Part shown: positions 20,935 through 31,996 of the stretch, in pieces
Layout: each line of letters begins with the position of its first letter
Numbering within the stretch: position 1 is the first letter of the stretch
Source: Rhizomys pruinosus
Taxonomy: Eukaryota; Chordata; Mammalia; Rodentia; Spalacidae
Length of the DNA stretch: 64,000 nt
Assembly (NCBI GenBank): GCA_009823505.1
Contig: VZQC01002907.1
Coordinates: 1,843,439-1,907,438, forward strand
Reading direction: 5' to 3'
The notes under the pieces: generated by a model
Told to the model about the DNA's origin: nothing
Seen by the model: the letters and a program-made list of their open reading frames with translations, nothing else
Database searches by the model: none
Program-made: the position numbers and the translations under genes

Positions 20935-21645
20935 TTTTTTTTTTTTTTTTGGAGGACTAGTATCCGAATTTATCTTTAGTTCTGTTATAACTTCTAAAAT
21001 TTTTTTCAAAGCCAATTTTTTATTGAAGCTTTGTCCATTTCATACATTTCCCAACCAAATCTACACCCATTCCCCCTTCCTTGCCCCCCACCCCACCAGA
21101 GCTCATGCATTCTGCCATACATATTTCTCATCTTTTTTTTTCTCAGTCTTTTTAAAAATTTTTGATGCAGAAGTTTACTGTTTTGGGCAGAAGTTTACCA
21201 TTTCAGTCAGTTCTTTGACCCAGTCTTTTTTGTTGTTTTTGCTATTACTTCCAATTTGCAACACTCCAAAATATGCATATATGCATGCTACACATATATC
21301 AAGATTATGACATCATAGGTTTTAGCTTATTCAGCTCATGATTTCTTTTTAAATATTTATTTATTTATTATTATTTTTTATTTTTATTTTATTTATTTTT
21401 TTTCTAATTAAATTAGTTTTTATTGATGCTTTGTGCATTTCATACATTTTTTCCAATACAGTTCAGGCTTATTTCCCTTTCCCTCCCCCCCCACCCCCAC
21501 CCCATCCCAGATCATGCATTCTGCCATAACTGTCCTGCAACAGCCTGCAGATAGGTTTTGCATGAAGGATGCTTGTACTCATGGATTATCACTTATAGCT
21601 AAAAATGAAAAAAAAAACCTGAGAGAAAGATGCAGGACAGTTATG
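20935..21645 (-). mobile_element. Compound L1 3'-UTR insertion with TSD GACAATTTG and terminal inversion
   Basis: GACAATTTG occurs at 20926-20934, just before a long T run, and again at 21646-21654. Inside are two antisense L1 3'-UTR segments of different subfamilies: about 20990-21330, with a CCCCACCCCACCAGAGCTCA block, and about 21405-21540, with a C-rich block. The end (about 21540-21645) has the next UTR part in inverted, plus-strand orientation. A second, less exact flanking pair (ATTTCTTTTTAAA at 21342, ATTTGTTTTTAAA at 21650) makes it possible that the right-hand element is a separate insertion. Confidence 0.7.
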
Positions 21646-21974
21646 ACAATTTGTTTTTAAAGCTGATATTTCAAAAATGATTAAGGTTGAAGTTCTGAGT
21701 CTAATTATTGCTAGAAAAGCTTAGAAAAAGTGGATTGACTACTAGTGCTTTGTAATCTGGGAGATGTGGATTGCCATTTCCAATCTTTTGAATCTGTTTT
21801 CTTGTCTAAAACTTCCTGCCCAAGTTGAGGGAAAGCTGCGTTCCCAGAAAATCCGTAAAAGAAAACTCATATTAGATCATTCCAAATCTCCTCCTATTAT
21901 GGACTCAACACAATATCAATAATAATATCTATCTAGTGCTCATTCTGAGCCAGGCACAGTTTAAGAACTTATTT

Positions 21975-22330
21975 AGGGGCTGGAGAGATGGCTTAGCAGT
22001 TAAGAGCAGTTACTGCTCTTGCAGGGATGCCAGGTTCAATTCTCAGCACCCATATCAGGCAGCTCAAAATTACCTACAACTCCAGCTCCAACCCTCTTCT
22101 TGCCTCTGAGAGCACCTCCACATATGTGGGGTGCATGCGTGCACACACACACATGCACACATACACATACATGCACATACATGCACACACACGCATACAC
22201 ACATGCACACACACATGCACACACACCCATACACATGCACACACACGCACACACGCACACACACATGCACACGCACACACACACGTGCACATGCGTGCAT
22301 GTGCACACACACACAAATAAAAATTTTTAA
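21975..22330 (+). mobile_element. B2 SINE with long CA-rich tail, plus strand
   Basis: A full B2 head and body (GGGGCTGGAGAGATGGCTTA to CCCTCTTCTTGCCTCTGAGA), followed by ~180 bp of CA/CACG/CATG-rich repeat (22138-22316), then an A-rich end. Long His/Thr/Cys-rich frames on both strands here are microsatellite artefacts. Confidence 0.9.
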
Positions 22331-22685
22331 AATATTTTAAAAGAGGAGATCCATTTGCATAGATCACTTCCTGGCTGCTCTCTTTGGGTAAGCACCAAAG
22401 ACTTTTTATAATTGATTCCAATTGTAAAGATATTCGCTAACTTATTCAATATGTATTCTTTGAATGAGTTTGGATTTCTTAATAAAACAATCAGTAAAAT
22501 TACTCATTAAAATATTTGCCAGCAGTGAAAGGGATAGAGATATTTCCCAGTCCTTTGATGGAGAAGACTACTACAGAAAGGTGTGTCGACTACTGTAGAA
22601 AGGTGTGTAGAAGAGTTAGGGTCACGGCCATACACTTTGCTCTTCGCTAGGGACATTCTTAGTCTTTGTGAGCTTTCTTAGAAGT
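22331..22685. other. No feature recognised
   Basis: No recognised repeat. A small direct repeat is visible at about 22565-22607, GACTACTRYAGAAAGGTGTGT twice (each unit ~20 bp). Confidence 0.4.
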
Positions 22686-22689
22686 TTAC

Positions 22690-22990
22690 AAGAGGTTTCA
22701 TTACCATCCTGTTTTTCTTTTTCCTAAAAAAAGGGGGGGGAGAGGTAGGAAGGTTTCTCAGCATTAGGGTCCATTATTAACAGTCAACCCCAATATTATT
22801 CAGAGAGATGCTCAGTGTCCGTGTCTCAGGCAGTCTGAGGTTCCTCATTCCTTAATGTTCAGATGGGTCAACCTCTCTGCTGTCATTCCCCAGTTTATCC
22901 TGCACAGCCATAAGTTGTATGTTTTCAGGCATTTAGATTGGTGATTTTTACCTGTGGGAACATAACATTCTCCTCCCATTGTTATTTTCA
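22690..22990 (-). mobile_element. L1 3'-UTR-like fragment, minus strand
   Basis: The left ~100 bp match window positions 520-620 in the same orientation (GTTTCATTACCATC...GTTTTTCTTTTTCCTA...GAGAGGTAGGAAGG). The remainder continues without an ORF. Assignment to L1 follows from that match only. Confidence 0.45.
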
Positions 22991-23475
22991 AGATCAGAAA
23001 AATTGAAAATTTATCAATAGGATTGAAACACAGAGTTTTCCATTTATATCCCAGAAAAGATCCAGATCATAGAGCAGCTTCCTGAAATTGAAGCTAAAGA
23101 ACCAACATGGAAAACCAGTGGGTCGCCGCAGACTGAGAAACCCTCGAAGGGATTCATCTTATCTTCTGGGGATGGTTGTGTGGCTTGATGATAATGAGTG
23201 GTCAAGACAGAGGCACAGAAATATGTAACAGTCGCCCTGAAATTTGACTATAACATGTCATGCACAGGGAAGAAGCATCTCGAAACTACAATTTCTTTGG
23301 TAGATGTAATGTCTGTATGTCTAAGAATACAAGTCTGTTGAATGTTTTAAACATTGGAACAAGGTAGAATGAATTGTGATATGTAATTGTGATGGTTGTT
23401 GATACTCTGCATTTCAGCAGAGACAGGAAATATTTCTATTACAATGTTCTTTGTTCTTCCAGCAAGACCAGCCCA
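22991..23475. other. No feature recognised
   Basis: No repeat or exon identified. Confidence 0.35.
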
Positions 23476-23479
23476 GCAC

Positions 23480-23755
23480 CCGTGTAAATGCCTCTGGGCA
23501 CGCATGACAGCTCATGTGTAATCCTGGCCTGCAGGAGGTAGACAGAATGGCTCCCTGGAGCATCAGACAGGCTAGTTTAACTAGCCAAATTGAAGAGCCA
23601 TGGGTTCACATGAGAGAAACTGCCTCAATATACAATGTGGAGAGCTATTGAGGAAGTACCTGATGTCTACCTCAGGCTTCCACACATGTATGCTCACATG
23701 CACCCACACATGAAGACACATGTGCACATGTACAACACACATGCAAAAAAATCTC
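23480..23755 (+). mobile_element. B4-type SINE, 3' part, plus strand
   Basis: Decayed B1-like body (GCAGGAGGTAGACAGAATGG) followed by the B4 tail order: GGAGAGCTATTGAGGAAGTA, CCTGATGTCTACCTCAGGCT, then a CACATG-rich stretch and an A run. Confidence 0.65.
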
Positions 23756-23919
23756 AGAAGTTGCCACTAGGACTAGTGCAATTGAGAATTCTCCTTTCAT
23801 TGAAGAATAAGCAGGGCATTGCTTTATTTGTCCTGGTACTTTCTACAGGGCAGTCCATTCCACACTCTCTTCTTTCACATTCTTGCTACCTGATATGTTA
23901 GTTGGATTACTTATATTCT

Positions 23920-24610
23920 CAGTCTCTTTGGGGGCACTGAAATAGCAATATTTTTTTCTCCTAACATTTTTATTGCAGCCAAATGAACATAACAAAAATT
24001 TGAATCCTTTATTTTACTGTTTTTAATTGAGCAGCTATATAATTCCATTTGTATTTTTGGGCAACTGTCAACACACATCTCTAGAATTGCCCTCTTGCAA
24101 ATCTGAATCTCAGTACCATTTAATCTCTCCTTATCCATTCCCTTCCTCCTGCAACCACTGTTTTACTTTCTGTCTCTGACTTTTCCTACAGTCAGTGCCT
24201 CTCTTACATGGAACATATACTGTTTTCCACCTGAATTGGCTCATTTGATTTACCACAGTGTCCTCCAAGTTCAGCCCCATCACCACATGTGTCAGAATTT
24301 CCTTCCTTTTCAAGGCTGAATTGTACTCCACACTCAGTCTTAGCCAAAAGGTGGAGAAGTGATCGGACTGGCCTGAATTCCGTTGTGTGGCTAGACTGTA
24401 GCTTGCTCACCCCTTCATACAGTCCATGCTTTAGCTATTGTGAATAAGACTGTTATTAACCAAGGTGTGCAAATACCAAGATACTTACACCAGATGAAAT
24501 ACCGAGAAGTGAAAATGTAGATCATACAGTAAGTCTATTGTTAAGTTTTTGAGGCCCTACCGTAGCATTTTCCAAAACATCCGTGTCAGTAATTTTCCCA
24601 GCAGCTGCCC
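23920..24610 (-). mobile_element. Ancient L1 (L1M-type) 3' end, minus strand, carrying a U2 fragment
   Basis: Antisense L1M order: ATCTCTCCTTATCCATTCCC, CTGTCTCTGACTTTTCCTAC, TCAAGGCTGAATTGTACTCC, CTTTAGCTATTGTGAATAAG, CTACCGTAGCATTTTCC. A ~50-bp foreign segment interrupts it at about 24324-24372. Confidence 0.7.
24324..24363 (-). pseudogene. Truncated U2 snRNA retropseudogene fragment (5' ~38 nt)
   Basis: On the minus strand, starting at 24363, it reads ATCACTTCTCCACCTTTTGG then CTAAGACTGAGTGT, close to the U2 snRNA 5' end with a few substitutions. CTGAATT flanks it in the L1M on both sides (about 24316-24322 and 24371-24377), a possible short TSD. Only the 5' end of U2 is present, so it is not functional. 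Confidence 0.6.
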
Positions 24611-25590
24611 AGAGGCCAGTTTCTCCATGCAGTCCACTTATAACTTCAGCCGTATATGGACTTCAATCTCCCCCTTTCATTTTCCCAGTGTGCTCTTGGG
24701 TGATGGGACCTATCTGTCCTGCCGTCTCTCTGCCCTCCACATACTTTTAGGCATGGAAGGGGGACAGAGAGAAGGACCTTTATTAATAGCATTGACCTTG
24801 ATAAGCTGTTCTTTCTAAGTGCTGCATCCACTTGGGAATATCTCCATTTTAAAAGTTGGGCTGTCTTTTCTCTTACAGGTCATTTTCATTGGTCTGGTTC
24901 ATGACCATTAACTCAGAGCAGGAGGGTAGAGGGCACACAAGCTCTCAAAGGTAACGTTGGCTCCATGTCCACACTCTACTGTTATTGCTTTCCATTTCTG
25001 ACCTGCATGATTTATGTTGGTTCCTTAGCTGAGGATTTCTACACACTGGGAATATAAAAACAAGACAAAACCTTCCCTCCCCCAGTTCACCCCCTCCACC
25101 CCACCGGCCCCTTGCAAACCTTGACACAGACACGTCTAGGGCTGCAACCTCCTCAGGAAGCTTTCTTCCTTGCTGCCGTCATTCTCCCTTTGAATTTCCC
25201 TTTACATCCAGACATGTCAGTGTGTGGCTGGCGGTTTCCTAGCTAAAGTCTTGCTCCTCCTCTGTTATGAAGCTTTCTCCAGCTTCGTAAAAATGTATCT
25301 GGCTGAGCCTGGGACAGACTGACAGCAGAAGGGCAGTGCATGTCCTCAGAGTAGGCTTGCTTGCTGGGGGATGGGAACTGGGTGAGTCCCTGACAAAATT
25401 GTTGATTGAGAGACTAAGTGTTCTGGCAGTGTGATGGACCGTGTGTAGAGAAATGGAAGAACACAGACCCAGACTTGAAAGAAATAGATGAACATCCTAA
25501 AGGGTAAGAAGTGACCAGGGAGCTCTGCGCTATGGGGTGTTCTACTTGAGTTTCCATTGTGATGGAAAACCCTGGCCGGAAGCAACATGG
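24611..25590. other. No feature recognised
   Basis: Mixed composition; no recognised repeat. Small ORFs on both strands have no known domain. Confidence 0.35.
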
Positions 25591-25594
25591 GAGA

Positions 25595-26008
25595 TGAGCT
25601 CGTTAGCTGTGTCAACTTGACACAGAGTAGTCACCTGGAAAGAGGGACCCTCATTCGAGAAATTTCCCCCATCAGTCTACCCTATCTATGGGCATGTCTG
25701 TGGAGCATTTTCTTAATTGCTAATTGATGTAGGAGGGCCCAGCCCACTGTGGGCGGTGCCCTCTCTGGGAAGCTGGGTTTGGGTTGTGTAAGAAAGGTAG
25801 CTGAGCAGGCCAGGGGAAGCAAGCCAGTAAGCAGCGTTCTTCCATGGTCTCTGCTTCAGTTCCTGCCCCCCACCCCCAGGTTTCTGCCTTTAATTCCCGC
25901 CATGGTTTCCCTCAAAGATGGGCTTTGATGTAGACGTGTAAGACAAACCCTCTCCTCCCCAAGCTGGTTTTGGCTGCAAAGTTTATCACATGACAGGGAG
26001 ATAAGACA
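25595..26008 (+). mobile_element. Solo ERVL/MaLR-like LTR, plus strand
   Basis: It starts TGAGCTCGTTAGCTGTGTCA and ends ...ATAAGACA. It shares with the LTRs at 45226-45628 and 47060-47464 the TCAACTTGACAC block, GGAGGGCCCAGCCCACTGTG, GCAAGCCAGTAAGCAGC, and TTCTTCCATGGTCTCTGCTT. Flanks GGAGA and GGAAG could be a decayed 5-bp TSD. I once knew this family as the ubiquitous rodent repeat URR1, which some classify as a hAT DNA element; the two-LTR copy at 45-47 kb favours an LTR reading. Confidence 0.75.
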
Positions 26009-26087
26009 GGAAGAAAGAGCTACTACAGCCCTTTCAACCTTTGTACATTTCTATTGGTGTCCCCCTGGAAGCCTCTCCTACAGGTCG

Positions 26088-26235
26088 GAAGGGCAGATGT
26101 GGTGGCACATGCCTTTGATTCCAACACTGTGGAGGCAGAGACAGGGGGATCTCTGTGAGATTGAGGCCACCCTGGTCTACATAGCAAGTTCCAGGCCAAC
26201 TAGGGCTACAAGGGGACCCTATCTCAAAAAAAACT
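26088..26235 (+). mobile_element. B1 SINE, plus strand
   Basis: GGCAGATGTGGTGGCACATG through CCCTATCTCAAAAAAAA; moderately diverged B1 monomer. Confidence 0.9.
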
Positions 26236-26319
26236 AAAATGAAGGGGGGAGTGGAAGGCAGAAGTTTGCTTAGTATATTCTAGAATAGCAGGGATTCAGG
26301 TATCTGGACTAGAATAAAC

Positions 26320-26960
26320 GAGATGTGGGCCAGACGCTGGTTGAATTGTAAAGATGTGTGTTGGCCACGGTGGGGTCTTGAGCTCAGATTATGCATAAGA
26401 TGCCAGGCTGTGAGAGGTGGAGACACGTGGTCTGACTTCTCCCTTAGAAGGATTCCTCTCGCTGCCATGTCAGAAGCAGGCCTTAGGGAAGCCAGGTAGA
26501 TGAGGGAGGCCTTTGGGAGAAGCCTGTTGCAGTAGCTTGGGTGGAGGTTGATGGTGGCTTGGATTGGGGCTGGAGATGTTGGCAAAGTTCACAGGTAAGT
26601 TTCCAGATAAATTGAGGGTAGATAAAGGGTGGATCATGTTAGAAGGAAGGAAATTAGGATAATGCCAAGGTTTGTTTTAGCCTGAACAGTTAAATGAATA
26701 GAGCTGCCTTTTTCTGAAATAACAGTGTGGAGAATGGACTGGGGAATGGATTCCCAGGAGCTTGGGATTGGACATGCTGAGTCTGATGCATTTATAGACA
26801 ATTAAATGAAGACCTTGAGTCATTGACTGGTGAGACTGGGGTGGAGCTAGCGGAAGGGCAAGCAACCTAAAGTTTAGTGGGAAATATTGGTGGATCGTGG
26901 GCAAATGATTCCAGAACAGGGCACAAATGTGTCATAGGTGACGGTGTGGGCTGTGGAAAC
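26320..26960 (-). repeat. L2 relic, minus strand
   Basis: Antisense L2 body: TTAGAAGGATTCCTCTCGCT, GTTGCAGTAGCTTGGGTGGA, GATGGTGGCTTGGATTGGGG, ATTCCCAGGAGCTTGG, GGACATGCTGAGTCTGATGC. No ORF retained. Confidence 0.6.
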
Positions 26961-28084
26961 CCAGAGACGGACTTCAGACTTGTGCTTGGAAATGATGCTG
27001 TGACAGTGACAGTTGAGCTGCAGCCCTGATGACTCCATGCGACAAGGCTAATGAAAATGAGCAACGTCAAAGGGACTTGTTTAAGCAAAGGCCCAGGGGG
27101 AGGGCAGGACAGCTCGCCATTATGAAACTAAAAAGAATCCAATCTCTCTCCATGAGGGCAGCGTTCAGGGGAAAGGCAAAAGGAGAGGCATGGAGCTCTG
27201 ATACCTCGAAGGCTGCATTAAAGTTCAGACTGTTTCATGAGCACACAAGGGTATCTTTGGGATGCTCTCAGCTGGGCTCTGAGGTCAGATTTAATACATG
27301 CCTCTCCCCTGGACAGACCTCCCTCAGGATATGATGGGCCGAAGTTTGTGAGCTCATCTCCCTTGGGCCACCGAAAACCTGCCTTCTTGTCCATCTCCAT
27401 TAGCGCTACTCTGGACCTCATCAGCCGTGTCACATCTAAGTAGGTCAGAACAGGCAGAGAGGCCCCTGGGGACTTGATTTTTCCAGCGGCCTGGCCTGGA
27501 CTCAGGCAGGAATAATCTGCATGGACAGCCTAGCTTTGTGTACCGAGCTGGGGGCTCTGAGGGGAAGGACCACCTTGGGTGTTTCCTAAGGTAGCCCAAA
27601 CACAGTCACTTCTTTTTCTTTCTATCCATGAGTTTGCTGTTTCCGAAAGTTTCAAGCCTTGGCAGGTAAGCATGCTAAGATCTAAGGCTCTAGTTCAGCT
27701 GCATTGCCTTAAACTTCGCTTTCTGTCACCAGGTTGTGCCAAACACTGCAACATTGGGTATTTCGAATGCATGTCTATGTCACTTCTGGGACGATCTTGA
27801 GATACCTTCCTATGGCTTTTAGAACTAGGACAGGCCTGGATGTAGCAGACTGAAAGCAGTGGCTGAGGTTCTGGAAAACTGAGTTCTTAGACTTCCTCTG
27901 TCATCTACTGTGCAGCCTGGGACATTATCAACAATTACACCTGAGCTTCAACTTCTTTGCCCTGGAAAGGATTAGAGTTAGGTAGAGAGGGATTCAGCTA
28001 ACAAAACAAAACAGTTAATTAATGATGTACACTAGAGAGGCTAGAAAAACAATCACTTAACTGCTTTTGCTGTTTTCAACTCTT
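26961..28084. other. Unassigned intergenic sequence
   Basis: Several short frames on both strands (27029-27599) with no recognisable domain. No convincing acceptor/donor-flanked exon and no repeat family recognised. This is one of the least repeat-explained stretches of the window. Confidence 0.4.
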
Positions 28085-28480
28085 TTATACTTTTTTATGT
28101 TAAATTAGAGCACTTAGATGAAATGAATAATTTCTTGAAAACTATAGCTTAATATTAAAAGGAGAATTAAAAAATGTAAATAACCTGAATTTATTTAAAG
28201 AAATTTAAATTATAGCTTAAAACCACTCAACCCTCCCTTCCTCATGATTGCAGGTATATTTTATCAAATATTTAATGACAAAATAATGGTAATTTTATAC
28301 TAGTTCAGAGGAAAGAATTGGCAGAAACTCATGTTATAAGGTCAGCATAATGCCAGTAAGAAAACTTGATAAAGATATTATAAAAAGTAATAGACCAGAA
28401 TCTTTCACTAGCAGAGACACAAGATTCCGTAATAAAATATTATCAAATGTAATTTGTCGATACATAAAATGATAAATGAG
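28085..28480 (+). mobile_element. Ancient L1M ORF2 fragment (RT region), plus strand
   Basis: AT-rich sequence follows the L1 RT coding order: AACCTGAATTTATTTAAAGA, ATATTTTATCAAATATTTAA, AAGGTCAGCATAATGCCAG, AACTTGATAAAGATATTATA, AGATTCCGTAATAAAATATT. Frames are destroyed. Confidence 0.6.
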
Positions 28481-29012
28481 TTGGAAGCAAAGCAGTTGGG
28501 TAATTGCTTTCCACACTCCCATATCAAACCCATGACAGACATGACTAATCAATCGATTTGTTTTATCCAGCTTAACCCTTCTCAGCCTAATTCTCCATGA
28601 AACACTATCAATCAATTAAAGTTGACATGTGGGAATAAATCTATTTGATACCATTGAATTAAATGGATCCTACCAAAACAAGACCAAGATACTATAATGC
28701 TATTATCCTATCAAAATATGGAGGTCACTTTATAGGCAGTGTGCAGTGAATTACTCCAGATTAGACATGGAAGAGCAAGAATTAATTATTGAGATCAATT
28801 CCTATGAAGGAAGAAGTCATAAAATAGTAAATACCCCAAACCACTATAATCTTGTTTATTCTTATTTAGTACTGAGTCACTAGCCTTCAAGGACAAAGTT
28901 GAACACCCAAACATTCAAGACTATTGAATGAATTATTGAATCCTTAGGGTATGGATTCTAGTTTTAGAGTTGCTATGGTTACTGCCACAAATGATGAGAC
29001 TTAAAAGGGGTC
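28481..29012. other. AT-rich sequence, possibly more L1M
   Basis: AT-rich and repeat-poor by eye. It may continue the decayed L1M, but I cannot align it. Confidence 0.35.
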
Positions 29013-29017
29013 GGCCC

Positions 29018-29481
29018 TGATTAGCTTTAACAGTCAACACGACACATTTATCTGGGAGGAGATACATTATCAGGAACAATCTCAATTGCAGAATTGCCTA
29101 GATCAGACTGTCTTGTAGGCATGTCTGTGGAGGACTGTCTTGATTGTCAGTTGGTGGAGGAGGGCCCGGCCTACTGTGCACGGCACCATTCCCTAGGTAG
29201 GCGGCTCTGAACTGTACAGAAAGCTGGTCAAACACAAGCCTCCCTCCCGTCAGCCAGCAAGGAGCATGCTTCATGGTTCCTGCTGTATATTTTTGGCTGT
29301 GAAGTGAGTTCCTTGGTTAAAGGTAATGTTGTGTGGAATAGGAAACAAGGATGCCTTCCAGTTCCTGCTGCAACTTAAGGATGGACTATGACTTGGAAGT
29401 GTAAGCCAAATCGCCCCTTCCTCCCCTAGGTTATTTTTAGTCAGGATGTTTTATCACAGCAACAGAAGTGAAACCAGAACA
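29018..29481 (+). mobile_element. Solo ERVL-like LTR, older copy, plus strand
   Basis: It starts TGATTAGCTTTAACAGTCAA and ends ...TTTTATCACAGCAACAGAAG...CCAGAACA, with GGAGGGCCCGGCCTACTGTG inside. The same LTR family as 25595-26008, more diverged and with a small internal insertion. Confidence 0.7.
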
Positions 29482-29529
29482 GAATCAAGCATAGTGGCTT
29501 TCATGGCATCTGTACACTAGTTACAGATT

Positions 29530-29566
29530 GTATGTATGTATGTATGTATGTATGTATGTATGTATG
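29530..29566 (+). repeat. (TATG)n microsatellite
   Basis: Nine TATG units followed by a TGTG/TATA-rich stretch; it lies at the tail side of the following antisense B4. Confidence 0.95.
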
Positions 29567-29599
29567 TGTGGTATATGTGCATTATATATGTGTGGTATA

Positions 29600-29885
29600 T
29601 GCACATGTATGTTTGGGGTGGGGGGATGCATCTGTGTGCCTGTGGAGGCCAGAGGATGATGTCATGTGTCCTCCTCAATCACTCTCCACTTTATTCCCCT
29701 GAGTCAGAGTCTCTCTGAACCTGGAGCTAGGCTGGCAGCCAGCAGGCCCAGCAATCATTCTGTCTCCACCTCTGTATCAGTGTTGTTATGGGAGTAAATC
29801 TCCTTTTTAACTCAGGTACTGGGGATTCCCCACACTTGAACAGCAAGTGCTCTTACTCACCAAGCCATGTCCTCAGCCTCTGATT
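29600..29885 (-). mobile_element. B4-type SINE, minus strand
   Basis: Antisense B4 order: GTGGAGGCCAGAGGATGATG, GAGTCAGAGTCTCTCTGAAC, GGCAGCCAGCAGGCCCAGCA, ACTGGGGATT, AAGCCATGTCCTCAGCC. Confidence 0.7.
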
Positions 29886-30145
29886 ACAATACTTACAATG
29901 AACAACTTTAACTTTGTCTCTCTGGATTATACACACGTACTTATAGCTGCTGTCTTGATATTCTCACACGGTCACCTCAACCACTGCTTGAGCTAATATT
30001 CTAGAATAGAATATGTTGTCTTTCTGCTCTTCCTTTTCCTATGTTTTTTGCAACCCACAAACATCCCTCCTATTGCATAGACCAGGCATTTAGAAGACAT
30101 CTTGTAGACCAAAAACAAAAACAAACAAAAAAAAAAAAAAACACC

Positions 30146-30312
30146 ACTGGGCGTGGTGGCGCATGCTTTTAATCCTAGCACTCGGGAGGCAGAGGCAGGT
30201 GGATCTTTGTGAGTTCAAGGCCAGCCTGGTCTACACAGTGAGTTCCAGGACAGCTGGGGCTACAGGGAGACCCTGTCTCGAAAAGACCAAAAAAAAAGAA
30301 AAAAAAAAAAAG
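30146..30312 (+). mobile_element. B1 SINE, plus strand
   Basis: Near-consensus B1 from CTGGGCGTGGTGGCGCATGC to GACCCTGTCTCGAAAAGACC with an interrupted A tail. Confidence 0.95.
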
Positions 30313-30767
30313 ACTCTCTCCTCATTACTCTTCACATCCTTATTTCATGGACATGTTCATTTTTCTCTGCCCTTCCTACTAACCAGCTCTGAGCTCCCAT
30401 CATTCTTCATGTGGAAGACTGTATCAGCCTCCTGATAGGTCTCCTTCATCCACTCTATCTCCATCCACACCGTACTCCATATTGTACCCTGGTTAACTTG
30501 TCCTAACTGAAAACTGGTCTGTTCATTGTATGAGTAAGAGAAAAACCAGGTTCTGTGGTGTGCAGGCCTGAGGAATCAAGTCCAGGGACCTTCTGCCACA
30601 TCATGTGCAGATCTGCCTGTTGCTTTCTATGTGCATATCCCACTGACTGCAGACCCTCTAACCCAGTGCTCTGTCTAGAACTCTCTCTCTCTGTCTTTCC
30701 TCCTCTTTATTTAGTTCATTCCTAGAGACCATTCAAAATTCTCATTCTTCTCTTGGTGAAAGACTTC

Positions 30768-31947
30768 TTTTTTTTTTTTTTTTTTTTTTTTTTTGGGCAC
30801 TAGCATATCCACAGATGAGGGATACCATTCGTCGTTTTGTTTTTCTGGGACTTGTGTTACTCACTCAGCATGATGTCCTCTAGCTCCAGCCATTTTCCTG
30901 CAAAGCTCGTATGTCGTCTTTTCTTACTGCTGCATAGAACTCCATTGTGTAGATGTACCCACATTTTCTCCGTCAGTCCATTCGTCCAGTTGAGGGGCAT
31001 TTAGGTTGGTTCCAGCTCTTTGCTATTGTGAAGAGAGCTGAAATAAACATGGCCGTGCATGTATCTCTGTGGTGGCGTAAGTCTTGAGGGTACATGCCCA
31101 GGAGTGGTATGGCTGGGTCGGGTGGCAAGTTCATTCCAAGTCTTCCAAGGGTTCTCCACACTGCTTTCCATAGTGGCTGTACGAGTTTACATTCCCACCA
31201 GCAGTGGATGAGTGTTCCCCTTTCCCCACAACCTCTCCAGCACTTGGTATCATTTGTTTTCTTGATCCTAGCCAGTCTTATTGGAGTAAGATGATATCTT
31301 AAAGTGGTTTTGATTTGCATTTCCTTAATGATTAGTGATGTTGAGCAGTTCTTGAGGTGTTTCTCAGACATCTCTAATTCCTCGCTTGTGAAGTCTCTGT
31401 TCAGTTCTTTGCTCCATCTATTGAGCGGGTCGTTTGTTTTCTTTTTTCTTTGTTTTTTGAGTAGTTTATATATTCTGGAAATCAATGCTTTGTCAGATGT
31501 ATCTGCAGTGAAGGTTTCCTCCCACTCTGTGGGATTTCTCTTCACTTCCTTGATTGTTTCTTTTGATGTACAGAAGCTTTTGAGTTTGATGAGGTCCCAT
31601 TTGTCAATTGTCGACCTTAATTCTTGTGCAGCTGCTGTCTGATTTAGGAAGTCTTTTCCTACGCCTATGTCTTGTAGTCTGCTGCCAACTTTTTCTTCTA
31701 TCACCTTCAGAGTTTGGGGTTTCACGTTGAGGTCTTTAATCCATCTGGAGTTGACTTTTGTACAGGGCGAGAGGTAGGGGTTTAATTTCATTCTTCTACA
31801 AGTGGTGATCCAGTTTTGCCAACACCACTTGCTGAAGATGCTGTCTTTTCTCCATTGTGGTTTCTTGGCCCCCTTGTCAAATATGAGATGGCTGAAATTG
31901 TATGTGCTCAGATTTGGATCTTCGGTTTTGTTCCATTGGTCAACAGG
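30768..31947 (-). mobile_element. 5'-truncated L1 (ORF2 C-terminus, short 3' UTR), minus strand, with TSD
   Basis: GAAAGACTTC at 30758-30767 and 31948-31957 is the TSD. On the minus strand a ~325-codon ORF2 stretch (31947 to about 30973) is open, with the linker and the C-x3-C-x7-H-x4-C motif ([19 protein letters not shown], about 31205-31260). A frameshift near 30975 separates it from the terminal residues. The 3' UTR is only about 25 bp (ends near GCTAGTGCCC) before a ~25-bp poly-A, unlike the full-length UTR at 752-1914 or 52631-53588. Confidence 0.9.
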
Positions 31948-31996
31948 GAAAGACTTCCTTAATCTTCCACCTCCTCCTTTCCCCAAATGTTGTTTT

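Noticed and set aside
20759..21310. 183-codon plus-strand frame
   Set aside because: It runs across an LTR end, a T tract and antisense L1 3' UTR, so it is a chance frame over repeats.
22019..22421. Several His/Thr- or Cys/Val-rich frames on both strands
   Set aside because: They are read through a CA-rich B2 tail; every frame stays open because the repeat lacks stop codons.
26961..27600. Cluster of overlapping short frames as exons
   Set aside because: Frames occur on both strands at similar length, no family resemblance, no acceptor-donor pairing I could support.
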